DNA from: Lewinellaceae bacterium
GTDB taxonomy: Bacteria; Bacteroidota; Bacteroidia; Chitinophagales; Saprospiraceae
Assembly (NCBI GenBank): GCA_020636135.1
Contig: JACJYK010000001.1
Span: 3,582,501-3,646,500, forward strand
DNA: 64,000 bases
Direction of reading: 5' to 3'
The notes beneath the pieces were generated by a model, which was given only the letters and a program-made list of their open reading frames with translations, was not told where the DNA came from and made no database searches. Numbering within the stretch: position 1 is the stretch's first letter; each line of letters opens with the position of its first letter. Shown piece after piece: positions 8,138-16,556 of the stretch. A program made the translations under genes and the position numbers.

Positions 8138-9547
8138 ATGAAGAACATTAAAATCAACACCCGCGTTACCAAAGGGCTTGCCGACTTCATCACCCCGGTG
8201 ACTTCGTACCTGAAACTACGCGACCACTACACCCATCCGGTACTGCTGGAGAGTAATGACTTCTCCAACAAGGAAGAATCGTTCTCCTTCATCGGGCTGG
8301 AGACCATCGCCAGTTTCCAGGTGAAGAATAACCAGATCCGGATGACCTGGCCGGATAAATCCGTGGAGCGGCTTGCCGTAAACGGCATCGCCGATGTACC
8401 GGCCGCTCTCAATGATTTTATCCACAGCTTCGAAATAGCCTACGATGCCCCCTACCCGCTCGTCAATGGGTTTTTCGGGCACACAAACTTCGAAGGTGTG
8501 CGGTACTTCGACACCCTGGAATTCGATGATGAGAAACGGAAACAGGACATACCTGAGATGCATTACGAACTCCATCGCTTCATCCTGGCCTTCAACCACT
8601 ACAAGGATGAATATTACCTGATCGAAAACCTGGTGGAAGGCTGGTCCAGCCAACTCGAAGACTTGCGCAGGATCCTTTTCTCCCGGAACTTCACCACCTA
8701 TCCCTTTCATCTGGCCGGTGGTGAAACCAGCAATCTGACGGACCAGGAGTTTATGGATCTGGTAACCAAAGGCAAACACCACTGCCAGATCGGTGACGTC
8801 TTCCAAATCGTACTGAGCCGACAGTTCCAGCAGGGATTTACCGGCGATGAATTCAATGTTTATCGCATCCTGCGATCCATCAATCCCTCCCCATACCTCT
8901 TCTACTTTGATCTGGGGTCCTACAAGATCTTCGGCTCATCTCCAGAAGCACAGATGGTTATCAAGAATGGGGTGGCCCGGGTGAATCCCATTGCCGGCAC
9001 TTACCGCCGGACCGGTGATGCCGAGGAAGACCTGCGTAAAGCAGAAGCCCTTACCAAGGACCCGAAAGAAAATGCAGAGCACATCATGCTGGTGGACCTG
9101 GCCCGTAACGACCTGGGCAAACACACCCAAAATGTGCAGGTCAAGGACCTGAAGTCCATCCATTTTTATTCGCACGTCATGCACCTGGTCAGTACCGTTG
9201 AAGGCGAGTTGTATCCGGAAAGCAATCCGGTACAGATCTTTGCCGATACCTTCCCGGCAGGTACCCTCTCCGGAGCACCTAAATACAAGGCCATCGAGCT
9301 GATCCATGGCTACGAAAATGTCCAGCGCAGTTATTACGGCGGTGCCATCGGCTACATCCAGCTGAACGGAGATATGAATCAGGCGATCCTGATACGCTCC
9401 TTTCTGAGCAAGGATCACAAACTGACCTATCAGGCCGGTGCGGGCGTGGTGGTTTCCAGTGTGGAAGCCAGTGAACTTCAGGAAGTGAATAATAAATTAG
9501 GAGCACTGAAACGCGCTCTGGAACTCGCAGAAAAAATCGAATCATGA
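8138..9547 (+). CDS. trpE: Anthranilate synthase component I
   Basis: With TrpG, this enzyme converts chorismate and glutamine to anthranilate, the first committed step to tryptophan. The 469-residue form starts at ATG 8138; a GTG at 8123 would add five residues. The LLES motif near residue 35 is the tryptophan feedback-inhibition site known from TrpE. The chorismate-binding domain follows: GDVFQIVLSRQF, NPSPYLFYFD, FGSSPEAQMV, NPIAGTYRRTG, LVDLARNDLGKH, FPAGTLSGAPKYKAIELI, YYGGAIGYI and AGAGVVVSS. It is the first structural gene after the attenuator, and its stop overlaps the trpG start by 4 nt. PabB is an alternative for such proteins, but the LLES site and the operon settle it as TrpE. Confidence 0.97.
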   Translation: MKNIKINTRVTKGLADFITPVTSYLKLRDHYTHPVLLESNDFSNKEESFSFIGLETIASFQVKNNQIRMTWPDKSVERLAVNGIADVPAALNDFIHSFEIAYDAPYPLVNGFFGHTNFEGVRYFDTLEFDDEKRKQDIPEMHYELHRFILAFNHYKDEYYLIENLVEGWSSQLEDLRRILFSRNFTTYPFHLAGGETSNLTDQEFMDLVTKGKHHCQIGDVFQIVLSRQFQQGFTGDEFNVYRILRSINPSPYLFYFDLGSYKIFGSSPEAQMVIKNGVARVNPIAGTYRRTGDAEEDLRKAEALTKDPKENAEHIMLVDLARNDLGKHTQNVQVKDLKSIHFYSHVMHLVSTVEGELYPESNPVQIFADTFPAGTLSGAPKYKAIELIHGYENVQRSYYGGAIGYIQLNGDMNQAILIRSFLSKDHKLTYQAGAGVVVSSVEASELQEVNNKLGALKRALELAEKIES

Positions 9548-10149
9548 GAATACTGGTCCTCGACAACTACGACTCTTTTACCTATAATCTGGTGCAATAT
9601 TTAAGGACGATAAGCTCCAACCCGGTAGAAGTACGACGCAACGATGCCATCTCCATCGAAGAGGTTGCTGCCTACGACCTCATTGTGCTCAGTCCGGGTC
9701 CGGGTGTCCCCTCAGAGGCCGGCAATATGCCTGCCATCATCCAGGCCTATAAAACCGAAAAACCTATTCTGGGGATTTGTCTGGGGCATCAGGCCATCGG
9801 TGAAGCTTTCGGCGGCATTCTGGAAAATCTTTCCGATGTCTATCACGGCGTCTCAACACCGATGTATCAGGTGGAAGGAACCGATGACCCAATCTTTAAC
9901 GGCGTCGACGCCACCTTCGAAGCGGGACGGTATCATTCGTGGGTGATCCGCAAAGACACCCTGCCGGAAGAGTTAATTTGCCTAGCCCGGGATGCCAACG
10001 GTGAAATCATGGCTATCCGGCATAAAAAATATCCGATCTGGGGCTTGCAATTCCATCCGGAGTCCGTCCTTACTCCAGTCGGTAAAACCCTGCTAACCAA
10101 TTTTCTGGCCACCTGTGACGCCATGGTCACAGAAAAAGCCAACGCTTAA
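9544..10149 (+). CDS. trpG: Anthranilate synthase component II (glutamine amidotransferase)
   Basis: This 201-residue class I glutamine amidotransferase releases ammonia from glutamine for TrpE. The oxyanion strand SPGPGVPSEAG (50-60), nucleophile Cys79 in GICLGHQAIGEAFGG, and the His/Glu pair in LQFHPESVLT near the C-terminus are all present, so the catalytic triad is intact. It is a free-standing subunit, not fused to TrpD as in E. coli. Its ATG overlaps the trpE stop (ATGA, 9544-9547), which favours equal synthesis of the two subunits. It could also serve PabB elsewhere in the genome, as bifunctional TrpG/PabA proteins do. Confidence 0.97.
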   Translation: MRILVLDNYDSFTYNLVQYLRTISSNPVEVRRNDAISIEEVAAYDLIVLSPGPGVPSEAGNMPAIIQAYKTEKPILGICLGHQAIGEAFGGILENLSDVYHGVSTPMYQVEGTDDPIFNGVDATFEAGRYHSWVIRKDTLPEELICLARDANGEIMAIRHKKYPIWGLQFHPESVLTPVGKTLLTNFLATCDAMVTEKANA

Positions 10150-10159
10150 AACTCAGATC

Positions 10160-11158
10160 ATGAAAGAAGCACTGGATCATCTTTTCTCCTTTCAATCATT
10201 TAGTCGAAGTGAAGCGAAGGAGCTGTTAACCGCCATGTCGCAGGGCCAATTTAATGACGCACAAATGACGGCCTTCATCACCACCTTCCGTATGCGCGAT
10301 ATTCAGGTTGAAGAACTGAAAGGATTTGTCGATGCTCTCCTGGAATTGCGTATTCCCATCGATTTCTCCGCCTACGACACCATCGATGTATGCGGTACCG
10401 GCGGTGATAAAAAGAATACCTTTAATATCTCCACACTGACTGCCTTCGTGCTGGCCGGTGCCGGCTATAAAGTGGCCAAACACGGTAATTACGGTGTGAG
10501 CAGTGCCTGCGGTTCCTCCAATGTACTGGAACACCTTGGTTATCAGTTCACCAGCGATCTGGGTAAGCTAGAGAAGCAAATCGATGAATCACATATCTGC
10601 TTTTTCCATGCTCCGCTTTTCCATCCGGCGATGAAAGCAGTGGGGCCTATCCGGCGCCAATTAGGCATGGTAACTTTTTTTAATATGTTAGGCCCGCTGG
10701 TTAATCCGGCGCAACCGCATTATCAGCTGACCGGCGTATTTAACCGGAACTTGGCGCGGTTGTATCATTACCAGTTTCAGAAAACCGACAAACAATATAT
10801 GATCGTCCACAGCCTGGACGGATACGACGAGGTGTCCCTCACGGGTCCATTCATTGCTAAATCGCCCTGGTACGAACGGGAGATCTATCCCGAAGACCTC
10901 GGATTACCGGTATTGCTCCCTGAAACACTGTACGGAGGCGAAACGGTAGAGGAAGCAGCCAAGATCTTTACCAGCGTATTGCAAAACCAGGGAACCGAAG
11001 CCCAAAAAGATGCTGTCCTGGCCAACTCGGCACTGGGAATCCAATGTTTTCATCCAGAGTGGTCCCTCACCGATTGTGTCAGCGCTGCCCGCGAGTCCCT
11101 GGATAGCGGACGTGCTTATCAATCCTTTACCAAACTGATCCAACTGAGTCAATCATGA
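10160..11158 (+). CDS. trpD: Anthranilate phosphoribosyltransferase
   Basis: This enzyme joins anthranilate to PRPP to give phosphoribosyl anthranilate. The ATG at 10160 (MKEALDHLFSFQ) is preferred; an upstream in-frame ATG at 10115 lies inside trpG and adds nothing conserved. The 332-residue protein has the PRPP-binding loop CGTGGDKKNTFNIST, KHGNYGVSSACGSSNVLEHLG and RRQLGMVTFFNMLGPLVNPAQP, all near the family consensus. It starts 10 nt after the trpG stop and overlaps trpC by 4 nt. Length and motifs are normal, and nothing suggests inactivation. Confidence 0.97.
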   Translation: MKEALDHLFSFQSFSRSEAKELLTAMSQGQFNDAQMTAFITTFRMRDIQVEELKGFVDALLELRIPIDFSAYDTIDVCGTGGDKKNTFNISTLTAFVLAGAGYKVAKHGNYGVSSACGSSNVLEHLGYQFTSDLGKLEKQIDESHICFFHAPLFHPAMKAVGPIRRQLGMVTFFNMLGPLVNPAQPHYQLTGVFNRNLARLYHYQFQKTDKQYMIVHSLDGYDEVSLTGPFIAKSPWYEREIYPEDLGLPVLLPETLYGGETVEEAAKIFTSVLQNQGTEAQKDAVLANSALGIQCFHPEWSLTDCVSAARESLDSGRAYQSFTKLIQLSQS

Positions 11159-11955
11159 GTGATATTTTAGAAAAAATCGTTGCCCAAAAGCGGAAAGAAG
11201 TCGAACAAAATAAAGCGCTGTACCCGGTAGCTTTGCTGGAGAAGACGATATATTTTGAAACGCCCACCGTATCGCTGTCCAAATACCTGTTACGCCCTGA
11301 TAAATCCGGCATCATTGCCGAGTTCAAGCGCAAATCCCCCTCTAAAGGATTTATCAATCCCTATGCCCAGGTGGAGGAGGTGTCCATCGGATACATGCAG
11401 TCCGGTGCTTCCGCCCTGTCGGTATTGACGGACCGCGAGTTCTTTGGGGGGAGCAATGCAGATCTGACCACAGCACGTAATTTCAATTTCTGTCCCATAT
11501 TGCGTAAAGATTTCACAATTGACCCTTACCAGATCATAGAAGCCAAGTCAATCGGTGCCGATGCCATCCTGCTGATCGCCGAAGTTCTGACCGCCGAAGA
11601 GGTCAAATCCCTGGCCGGGACTGCCAAAAGCCTCGGGTTAGAAGTATTACTTGAGCTTCATGGCGAAGAACAGCTGGATGCAATCTGCGACGAAATCAAT
11701 GTAGTCGGAATCAACAACCGCAACCTGAAGACATTTATCACCAGCATCGAAAGCTCGGAACGGTTATATCCCCTTCTGCCAGCTGAGAAAGTTAAAATAT
11801 CGGAGAGCGGAATCTCCAATCCCGAAACAGTCATCCGCCTGCGGGAAGTGGGTTATCAGGGATTCCTGATCGGAGAGCAGTTCATGAAGCATCCCGAGCC
11901 AGCGAAAGCATGTGCCCGCTTCATTCAGCAAATTCTCAAACCAGAACCCGCATGA
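11155..11955 (+). CDS. trpC: Indole-3-glycerol phosphate synthase
   Basis: This 266-residue TIM barrel closes the ring of carboxyphenylamino-deoxyribulose phosphate to give indole-glycerol phosphate. The N-terminal helix ILEKIVAQKRKEV, the catalytic-lysine motif IIAEFKRKSPSKGFI, LRKDFTIDPYQI, AILLIAEVL, ELH near residue 165, VGINNRNLKTF and SESGISNPE are in order and complete. It is separate from TrpF, unlike the fused enterobacterial enzyme. It overlaps trpD (ATGA, 11155-11158) and trpF (ATGA, 11952-11955). Confidence 0.97.
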   Translation: MSDILEKIVAQKRKEVEQNKALYPVALLEKTIYFETPTVSLSKYLLRPDKSGIIAEFKRKSPSKGFINPYAQVEEVSIGYMQSGASALSVLTDREFFGGSNADLTTARNFNFCPILRKDFTIDPYQIIEAKSIGADAILLIAEVLTAEEVKSLAGTAKSLGLEVLLELHGEEQLDAICDEINVVGINNRNLKTFITSIESSERLYPLLPAEKVKISESGISNPETVIRLREVGYQGFLIGEQFMKHPEPAKACARFIQQILKPEPA

Positions 11956-12578
11956 GCAAACCGTTGTCGATCAAAGTGTGCGGAATGCGGGATGCCGATA
12001 ACGTCAAGGCATTGACCGGACTGGATGTTCGTTATATCGGGTTTATCTTTTATCCCAAATCACAACGCTATACGGAGATTCCGCCTTCACGCGAAATGAC
12101 CGGTTCCCTCAAACGGGTCGGCGTTTTCGTCGATGCAGAAATTCGTGATATCATCCGGAAAATTGCCACCCACGACCTGGATGTACTGCAAATCCATGGT
12201 CAGGAAAATCCAAAATATTGTTTTGAACTGAAACAGCGGGCGCATGCCAGCGTCTGGAAGGCTTTCCGTATTGACGATGCATTTGATTTCAGTCAGTTGG
12301 AGGCCTATGAAGATGTCGTGGATGCATTCCTGTTTGATGCAAAAGGAGCACAGCCGGGAGGGAATGGTATCCGATTTGACTGGAGCCTGCTGGATCAATA
12401 CCTGGGCACTACTCCCTTTCTGCTCAGTGGCGGGATCGAGCCCGCTTCCGTTGAATCCATTCGCCACCTGGACCATCCCCGGTTGATCGGCATCGATCTG
12501 AATAGCCGGTTCGAGTTGGAACCAGGATTAAAAGACATCAATAAACTGCAAATCTTTATCGATGAGTTATACCGTTGA
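11952..12578 (+). CDS. trpF: Phosphoribosylanthranilate isomerase
   Basis: This 208-residue TIM barrel performs the Amadori rearrangement of phosphoribosyl anthranilate. The catalytic cysteine is in KVCGMRD near the N-terminus. The general-acid aspartate is in FLFDAKGAQPGGNGIRFDW. Also present are IGFIFYPKSQRY, GVFVDA, LQIHGQENP and the phosphate-binding FLLSGGIEP. The start at ATG 11952 is chosen because it overlaps the trpC stop and begins at the conserved first strand; an upstream in-frame start at 11910 adds 14 non-conserved residues. It overlaps trpB by 17 nt. Confidence 0.95.
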   Translation: MSKPLSIKVCGMRDADNVKALTGLDVRYIGFIFYPKSQRYTEIPPSREMTGSLKRVGVFVDAEIRDIIRKIATHDLDVLQIHGQENPKYCFELKQRAHASVWKAFRIDDAFDFSQLEAYEDVVDAFLFDAKGAQPGGNGIRFDWSLLDQYLGTTPFLLSGGIEPASVESIRHLDHPRLIGIDLNSRFELEPGLKDINKLQIFIDELYR

Positions 12579-13749
12579 CACCCAGGGCTACTATGGTCCT
12601 TTCGGGGGAGCATACATCCCGGAGATGTTGTACCACAACATCGAGACCCTGCGCCGGAATTACCTGGATATCATCCAGGAGACGGAATTCCAGCATCAAT
12701 TCAGGAGCTTACTCAAGGATTATGTAGGGCGGCCTTCTCCCCTATACCTCGCAGAGCGCCTGTCGGCAGAATATGGTTGCCAGATCTACCTGAAGCGTGA
12801 AGATCTCAACCATACCGGAGCCCACAAGATCAACAACACTGTGGGTCAGATCTTATTAGCCCAGCGCCTTGGTAAAACAAGGATCATTGCTGAAACCGGC
12901 GCCGGACAACATGGTGTTGCCACGGCCACGGTCTGTGCGCTGATGGGCATTGAATGCATCGTATATATGGGAGAGGTGGATATCAAACGACAGGCTCCGA
13001 ATGTGGCACGGATGAAAATGCTGGGCGCTGAAGTACGCCCGGCCACCAGTGGGAGCAAAACCCTGAAAGATGCTACCAACGAGGCGATCCGCGACTGGAT
13101 CAACAACCCGGAAGACACCCATTATATCATCGGCTCAGTGGTGGGTCCCCATCCTTACCCTGACATGGTCGCCCGCTTTCAGTCGGTCATCTCCGAAGAA
13201 GTGCAGTGGCAGCTAAAAGAAAAGACCGGCCGGGATCATCCGGATATCATCATGGCTTGTGTTGGCGGTGGTTCCAATGCAGCCGGCATCTACTATCACT
13301 ACCTGGACCGTCCTGAAGTGCGGCTGGTGGCTGTCGAAGCGGCTGGGCTGGGCATCCATTCGGGTGAATCTGCTGCTACCAGCGTGCTGGGTTCGGCAGG
13401 AATTATCCATGGTAGCAAGACGCTCCTGATGCAAACAGAAGATGGCCAGATCATTGAGCCTTATTCCATCTCAGCAGGGCTGGATTATCCCGGGATAGGC
13501 CCCCTGCATGCGCATCTTATCAAGAGCGGCAGGGCGGAAGCCATCAGCATCACCGACGAAGAGGCCTTAAAAGCAGCATACCACCTTACCCGGATCGAAG
13601 GCATCATACCGGCACTGGAATCTGCACACGCTTTTGCGGCACTGGATCAGCTGGCCTACCGTGAAGGAGACGTCATTGTGATCAACCTTTCCGGACGCGG
13701 AGACAAAGATTTGGAAACCTACATCAAACACTTACCCGATCATGAATAG
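12562..13749 (+). CDS. trpB: Tryptophan synthase beta chain
   Basis: This 395-residue PLP enzyme condenses indole with serine to make tryptophan, in an alpha2-beta2 complex with TrpA. The N-terminus YYGPFGGAYIPEML and the PLP lysine K89 in KREDLNHTGAHKINN are canonical, as are ETGAGQHGVATATV, the phosphate cup GGGSNAAG, and GLDYPGIGPLHA. It belongs to the TrpB1 type, the form that pairs with TrpA, rather than TrpB2. The ATG at 12562 lies inside trpF (17-nt overlap) and gives the normal N-terminal length. It overlaps trpA by 8 nt. Confidence 0.97.
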   Translation: MSYTVDTQGYYGPFGGAYIPEMLYHNIETLRRNYLDIIQETEFQHQFRSLLKDYVGRPSPLYLAERLSAEYGCQIYLKREDLNHTGAHKINNTVGQILLAQRLGKTRIIAETGAGQHGVATATVCALMGIECIVYMGEVDIKRQAPNVARMKMLGAEVRPATSGSKTLKDATNEAIRDWINNPEDTHYIIGSVVGPHPYPDMVARFQSVISEEVQWQLKEKTGRDHPDIIMACVGGGSNAAGIYYHYLDRPEVRLVAVEAAGLGIHSGESAATSVLGSAGIIHGSKTLLMQTEDGQIIEPYSISAGLDYPGIGPLHAHLIKSGRAEAISITDEEALKAAYHLTRIEGIIPALESAHAFAALDQLAYREGDVIVINLSGRGDKDLETYIKHLPDHE

Positions 13750-14533
13750 ACTGGATCGATTATTTCAGGAGAAGAAACAAGATATCCTGAACATCTATTT
13801 TACGGCCGGATATCCCGGGCTGGACGATACGGCCATGATCATCCGGCATTTGGCGGATGCGGGTGTAGACCTGGTGGAGATCGGCATACCCTATTCCGAT
13901 CCCTTAGCCGATGGCCCAACCATACAGGCCAGCAGTGAAAAAGCCCTGGCCAATGGCATGACCCTCGATCTTTTATTCCAACAGGTGAAAGAGGCACGTC
14001 AACATACCGATATTCCATTCATCCTGATGGGATATTTTAATCCGGTACTGCAATTTGGCGAAGACCGGTTTTTCCGCGCCTGTTCCCATGCTGGCGTAGA
14101 CGGATTGATCATTCCTGACATGCCACTCCATGAATACGAGCAGGTGTACCGGGAGAAGCTGAAGCACTACGGCCTGAAGATCAGCTTTCTCATCACGCCA
14201 CAGACACCGGAGGACCGCATTCGTAAGATTGATGAACTTTCCAACGGGTTCATATACATGGTATCCAGTAGTTCCATTACCGGAGCCAAGGCGGCCATTC
14301 AGGTAAGTCAGCTGGAATATTTTCGCCGGGTACAGGCTATGCACCTGAAACATCCCCGGTTGATCGGTTTTGGTATCTCCAATTACGAGACCTTTAATAC
14401 GGCCTGCCATTACGCAGCCGGAGCAATTGTCGGTAGTGCCTTCATCAAACACCTGGGTAAATCAGAAAATGCACCCCTGGATAAGCGGATCCTTCAATTT
14501 GTCCAACACATCAAAACTCCTGTAGAAGCATGA
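13742..14533 (+). CDS. trpA: Tryptophan synthase alpha chain
   Basis: This 263-residue TIM barrel cleaves indole-glycerol phosphate and channels indole to TrpB. The catalytic glutamate is E46 in DLVEIGIPYSDPLADGP, and the aspartate is D57 in the same block. FTAGYPGLDDT, LMGYFNPVLQFG, LIIPDMPLHE, YMVSSSSITGA and GFGISN are all at expected places. It overlaps trpB (8 nt) and the following DAHP synthase (4 nt), so the last three genes are translationally coupled. Confidence 0.97.
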   Translation: MNRLDRLFQEKKQDILNIYFTAGYPGLDDTAMIIRHLADAGVDLVEIGIPYSDPLADGPTIQASSEKALANGMTLDLLFQQVKEARQHTDIPFILMGYFNPVLQFGEDRFFRACSHAGVDGLIIPDMPLHEYEQVYREKLKHYGLKISFLITPQTPEDRIRKIDELSNGFIYMVSSSSITGAKAAIQVSQLEYFRRVQAMHLKHPRLIGFGISNYETFNTACHYAAGAIVGSAFIKHLGKSENAPLDKRILQFVQHIKTPVEA

Positions 14534-15540
14534 TCATCCACCTTGAACCAGACATTCAACCCGGACAGCTGGCGGAAGTCCGGCAAAAGTTAAAATCCCA
14601 TGGTTTCACGAGCACCGAGGTAAAAACTCAATCGCATCATTACCTGGTTGGCGTTGGCAAAAAACCGATAGATATCCGCCTGATCGGCACTTTGCCCGGC
14701 ATCCGGGACATTCACCGTGTCAGTGACGGCTATAAACTGGTCTCTAAAAAATGGCGGGTTCAGGATACAGAAATAGACCTCGGTGATGGCATCACGATCG
14801 GTATGGGGCACTTTCAAATTATGGCAGGTCCTTGCTCCATCGAATCGGAGGAACAGGTGGAATCCGTCGTAAAACATCTCGTCGCCAATGATGTGAAGAT
14901 CATGCGCGGCGGTGTCTACAAACCCCGCAGTTCGCCCTATTCATTTCGCGGTTTGGGCCAGGAAGGCCTGCAGATGTTTCATCGCGTCTGCCGGGAACAC
15001 GGTATACGCATTATCACCGAGGTGATGATGGTGGAGCAGATTGCCGAGATGCACGACTTCATTGATATTTACCAGGTTGGTGCACGCAATGCCCAGAATT
15101 TCAACCTGCTGGACGCACTCGGCGAGGTAGATAAGCCGGTACTGCTGAAACGAGGCATGTCAGGGACCATTGAAGAACTGCTGCAAGGGGCTGAATACAT
15201 CTTCTCCCACGGCAATGAGAAGATCATGCTGTGCGAACGCGGCATCCGCACCTATGAGAATGCATACCGCAACACCATGGATATCAATGCCATCGCGATG
15301 CTTAAGAAGATGACCCATCTGCCGGTCATCGCGGACCCCAGTCACGGCATCGGGATCCGCGCATTTGTGGAACCTATTGCGTTGGCCAGTGTGATGGCAG
15401 GTGCAGACGGGGTCATCATGGAAGTACACGAGATGCCGGAGAAGGCTGCTAGTGACGGGCAGCAGACGCTGAACTTTGTCGAAGCTACCGAGGCTTACCG
15501 CAGGATCAGGGCTACCAGGAAATTGTGGGAAGAATTTTAG
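14530..15540 (+). CDS. aroF: 3-deoxy-7-phosphoheptulonate (DAHP) synthase, AroF type with N-terminal regulatory domain
   Basis: This enzyme condenses phosphoenolpyruvate with erythrose 4-phosphate, the first step of the shikimate pathway. The 336-residue protein has a ferredoxin-like N-terminal domain (about residues 1-70, MIIHLEPDIQPGQLAEVRQK...). The KDPG/DAHP barrel follows: MAGPCSIESEEQV, MRGGVYKPRSSPYSFRGLG, IITEVMM, QVGARNAQNFNLL, LLKRGMSGTIEELL, LCERGIRTYE, VIADPSHGIG and GVIMEVHEMPEKAASDGQQ. This is the Thermotoga/Bacillus-like type, whose N-terminal domain binds inhibitors. It overlaps trpA by 4 nt, so the trp attenuator also controls entry into the shikimate pathway. Confidence 0.95.
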   Translation: MIIHLEPDIQPGQLAEVRQKLKSHGFTSTEVKTQSHHYLVGVGKKPIDIRLIGTLPGIRDIHRVSDGYKLVSKKWRVQDTEIDLGDGITIGMGHFQIMAGPCSIESEEQVESVVKHLVANDVKIMRGGVYKPRSSPYSFRGLGQEGLQMFHRVCREHGIRIITEVMMVEQIAEMHDFIDIYQVGARNAQNFNLLDALGEVDKPVLLKRGMSGTIEELLQGAEYIFSHGNEKIMLCERGIRTYENAYRNTMDINAIAMLKKMTHLPVIADPSHGIGIRAFVEPIALASVMAGADGVIMEVHEMPEKAASDGQQTLNFVEATEAYRRIRATRKLWEEF

Positions 15541-15550
15541 GAACAGCCCG

Positions 15551-15578
15551 GGAAGGGCGGTCCTCCGGACCGCCAGCT
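15551..15578 (+). repeat. Palindromic repeat, left copy
   Basis: This 28-nt element contains a perfect 8-bp stem (GGCGGTCC, 15556-15563; GGACCGCC, 15567-15574) with a 3-nt loop, followed by AGCT. It lies 10 nt after the DAHP synthase stop. The reverse complement of 15822-15849 matches it at 25 of 28 positions, and two of the three differences are in the loop. It could double as a terminator-like hairpin, but there is no U-tract. Confidence 0.75.
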
Positions 15579-15821
15579 ATTGGTTTCGCATAAGACCTAG
15601 TGCTGACGAGTAACAATTGCCCGGATTAATAAAAATCTGGATTGGGACCGTCCGGCTTAATCCAGGACTGCCAACATAAGTCGTTCACGAGGTGTAGATA
15701 TACATCCAATCACCGGCAACGGCAGATCAGCTACGTATGGAAAACACCGTGCTGCACTTTCACAATAAGACACCCATCCCTCAGCTTATGTTCATGGGCT
15801 GAATTTGACGGTCCATTCCAC

Positions 15822-15849
15822 AGCTGGCGGTCCGCCGGACCGCCCCTCC
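15822..15849 (-). repeat. Palindromic repeat, right (inverted) copy
   Basis: This is the inverted partner of 15551-15578, with stem 15826-15833/15837-15844 and loop GCC. The flanking bases CCTCC and AGCT also match the left copy when reverse-complemented. The pair could be a REP-type doublet or the ends of a small non-autonomous element. Confidence 0.75.
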
Positions 15850-16051
15850 TCACTACGGATGACCCCAATGACCCTGCAGACCAAGCAGCCTCCTCATCCC
15901 GTATGACCTGCATCATTTATATTCCTTATATTTATTAGCTACTTGCCTCGCCAAGTTAACTGGACTCCCTTCGGTTGGCTAAGAAGGTGAATTATATTAT
16001 TCTGTCGGATGCAGAGAGAATAATTATTAATCCAAATCTAAATCATTCAAC

Positions 16052-16525
16052 ATGGCTTACTCCAAAACTCAACTGACTGCACTGGTAGCGCTGCGCATGT
16101 TGATCGGTTGGCATTTCCTCTACGAAGGAATGCTCAAACTGTTGACGCCGGAATGGACTTCCATCGGCTATTTGCGCGGTGCCCAAACATTTAAAAGCCT
16201 CTTCGGCTGGCTCTCTTCTGAAAGTATGATCAGCATTGTGGACTGGCTGACCATAGCTGTACTTATTGCCGTAGGGATATCGCTGCTACTGGGAATTTTC
16301 ACCCGCGGCGGCGTAATCCTGGGTATGTTGATCATGGCCCTCTTTTATCTGGCACAGCCTGCCTGGCCGGGCATGGAAGCCGTGGGCCAGGCTGAAGGTA
16401 ACTACCTGATCGTAACCAAGAACCTGATTGAACTTGCCGCATTGTGGGTAGTATTCCTTTTCCCCACCAGTGCCTATATCGGCCTGGACATGTATCTGAC
16501 CAAGCGCAATCCAGCTATGGCCTAA
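16052..16525 (+). CDS. DoxX family membrane protein
   Basis: This 157-residue integral membrane protein has about four helices. It starts with the family motif ALRMLIGWHFLYEGMLKLL and has LTIAVLIAVGISLLLGIFTRGGVILGMLIMALFYL in the middle. NLIELAALWVVFLFPTSAYIGLDMYL is near the end. DoxX-like proteins are often found next to secreted oxidoreductases; their biochemical role is mostly unknown. The next gene, a Gfo/Idh/MocA oxidoreductase, follows after 31 nt, so the two probably form an operon. The sequence shows no catalytic motif. Confidence 0.85.
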   Translation: MAYSKTQLTALVALRMLIGWHFLYEGMLKLLTPEWTSIGYLRGAQTFKSLFGWLSSESMISIVDWLTIAVLIAVGISLLLGIFTRGGVILGMLIMALFYLAQPAWPGMEAVGQAEGNYLIVTKNLIELAALWVVFLFPTSAYIGLDMYLTKRNPAMA

Positions 16526-16556
16526 CCCCTTTCCTAATCATCTAAAGCATTTGAAA

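Larger units (their letters stand above)
15541..16051. other. Non-coding stretch after the trp operon
   Basis: About 510 bases lie between the DAHP synthase and DoxX genes. The stretch carries two inverted copies of a 28-nt palindromic repeat (listed separately), about 240 bases apart, and no credible gene. The small frames here have no recognisable features. The last 150 bases presumably hold the DoxX promoter, but I find no good TAnnTTTG match there. Confidence 0.6.

Noticed and set aside
8216..8806. A 196-codon minus-strand frame inside trpE
   Set aside because: It is antisense to conserved trpE motifs and unlike any known protein, so it is a shadow frame.
15541..16051. Possible riboswitch or small RNA after the trp operon
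   Set aside because: Only the paired palindromic repeats are visible; no known riboswitch core or promoter-terminator pair for a small RNA was found.
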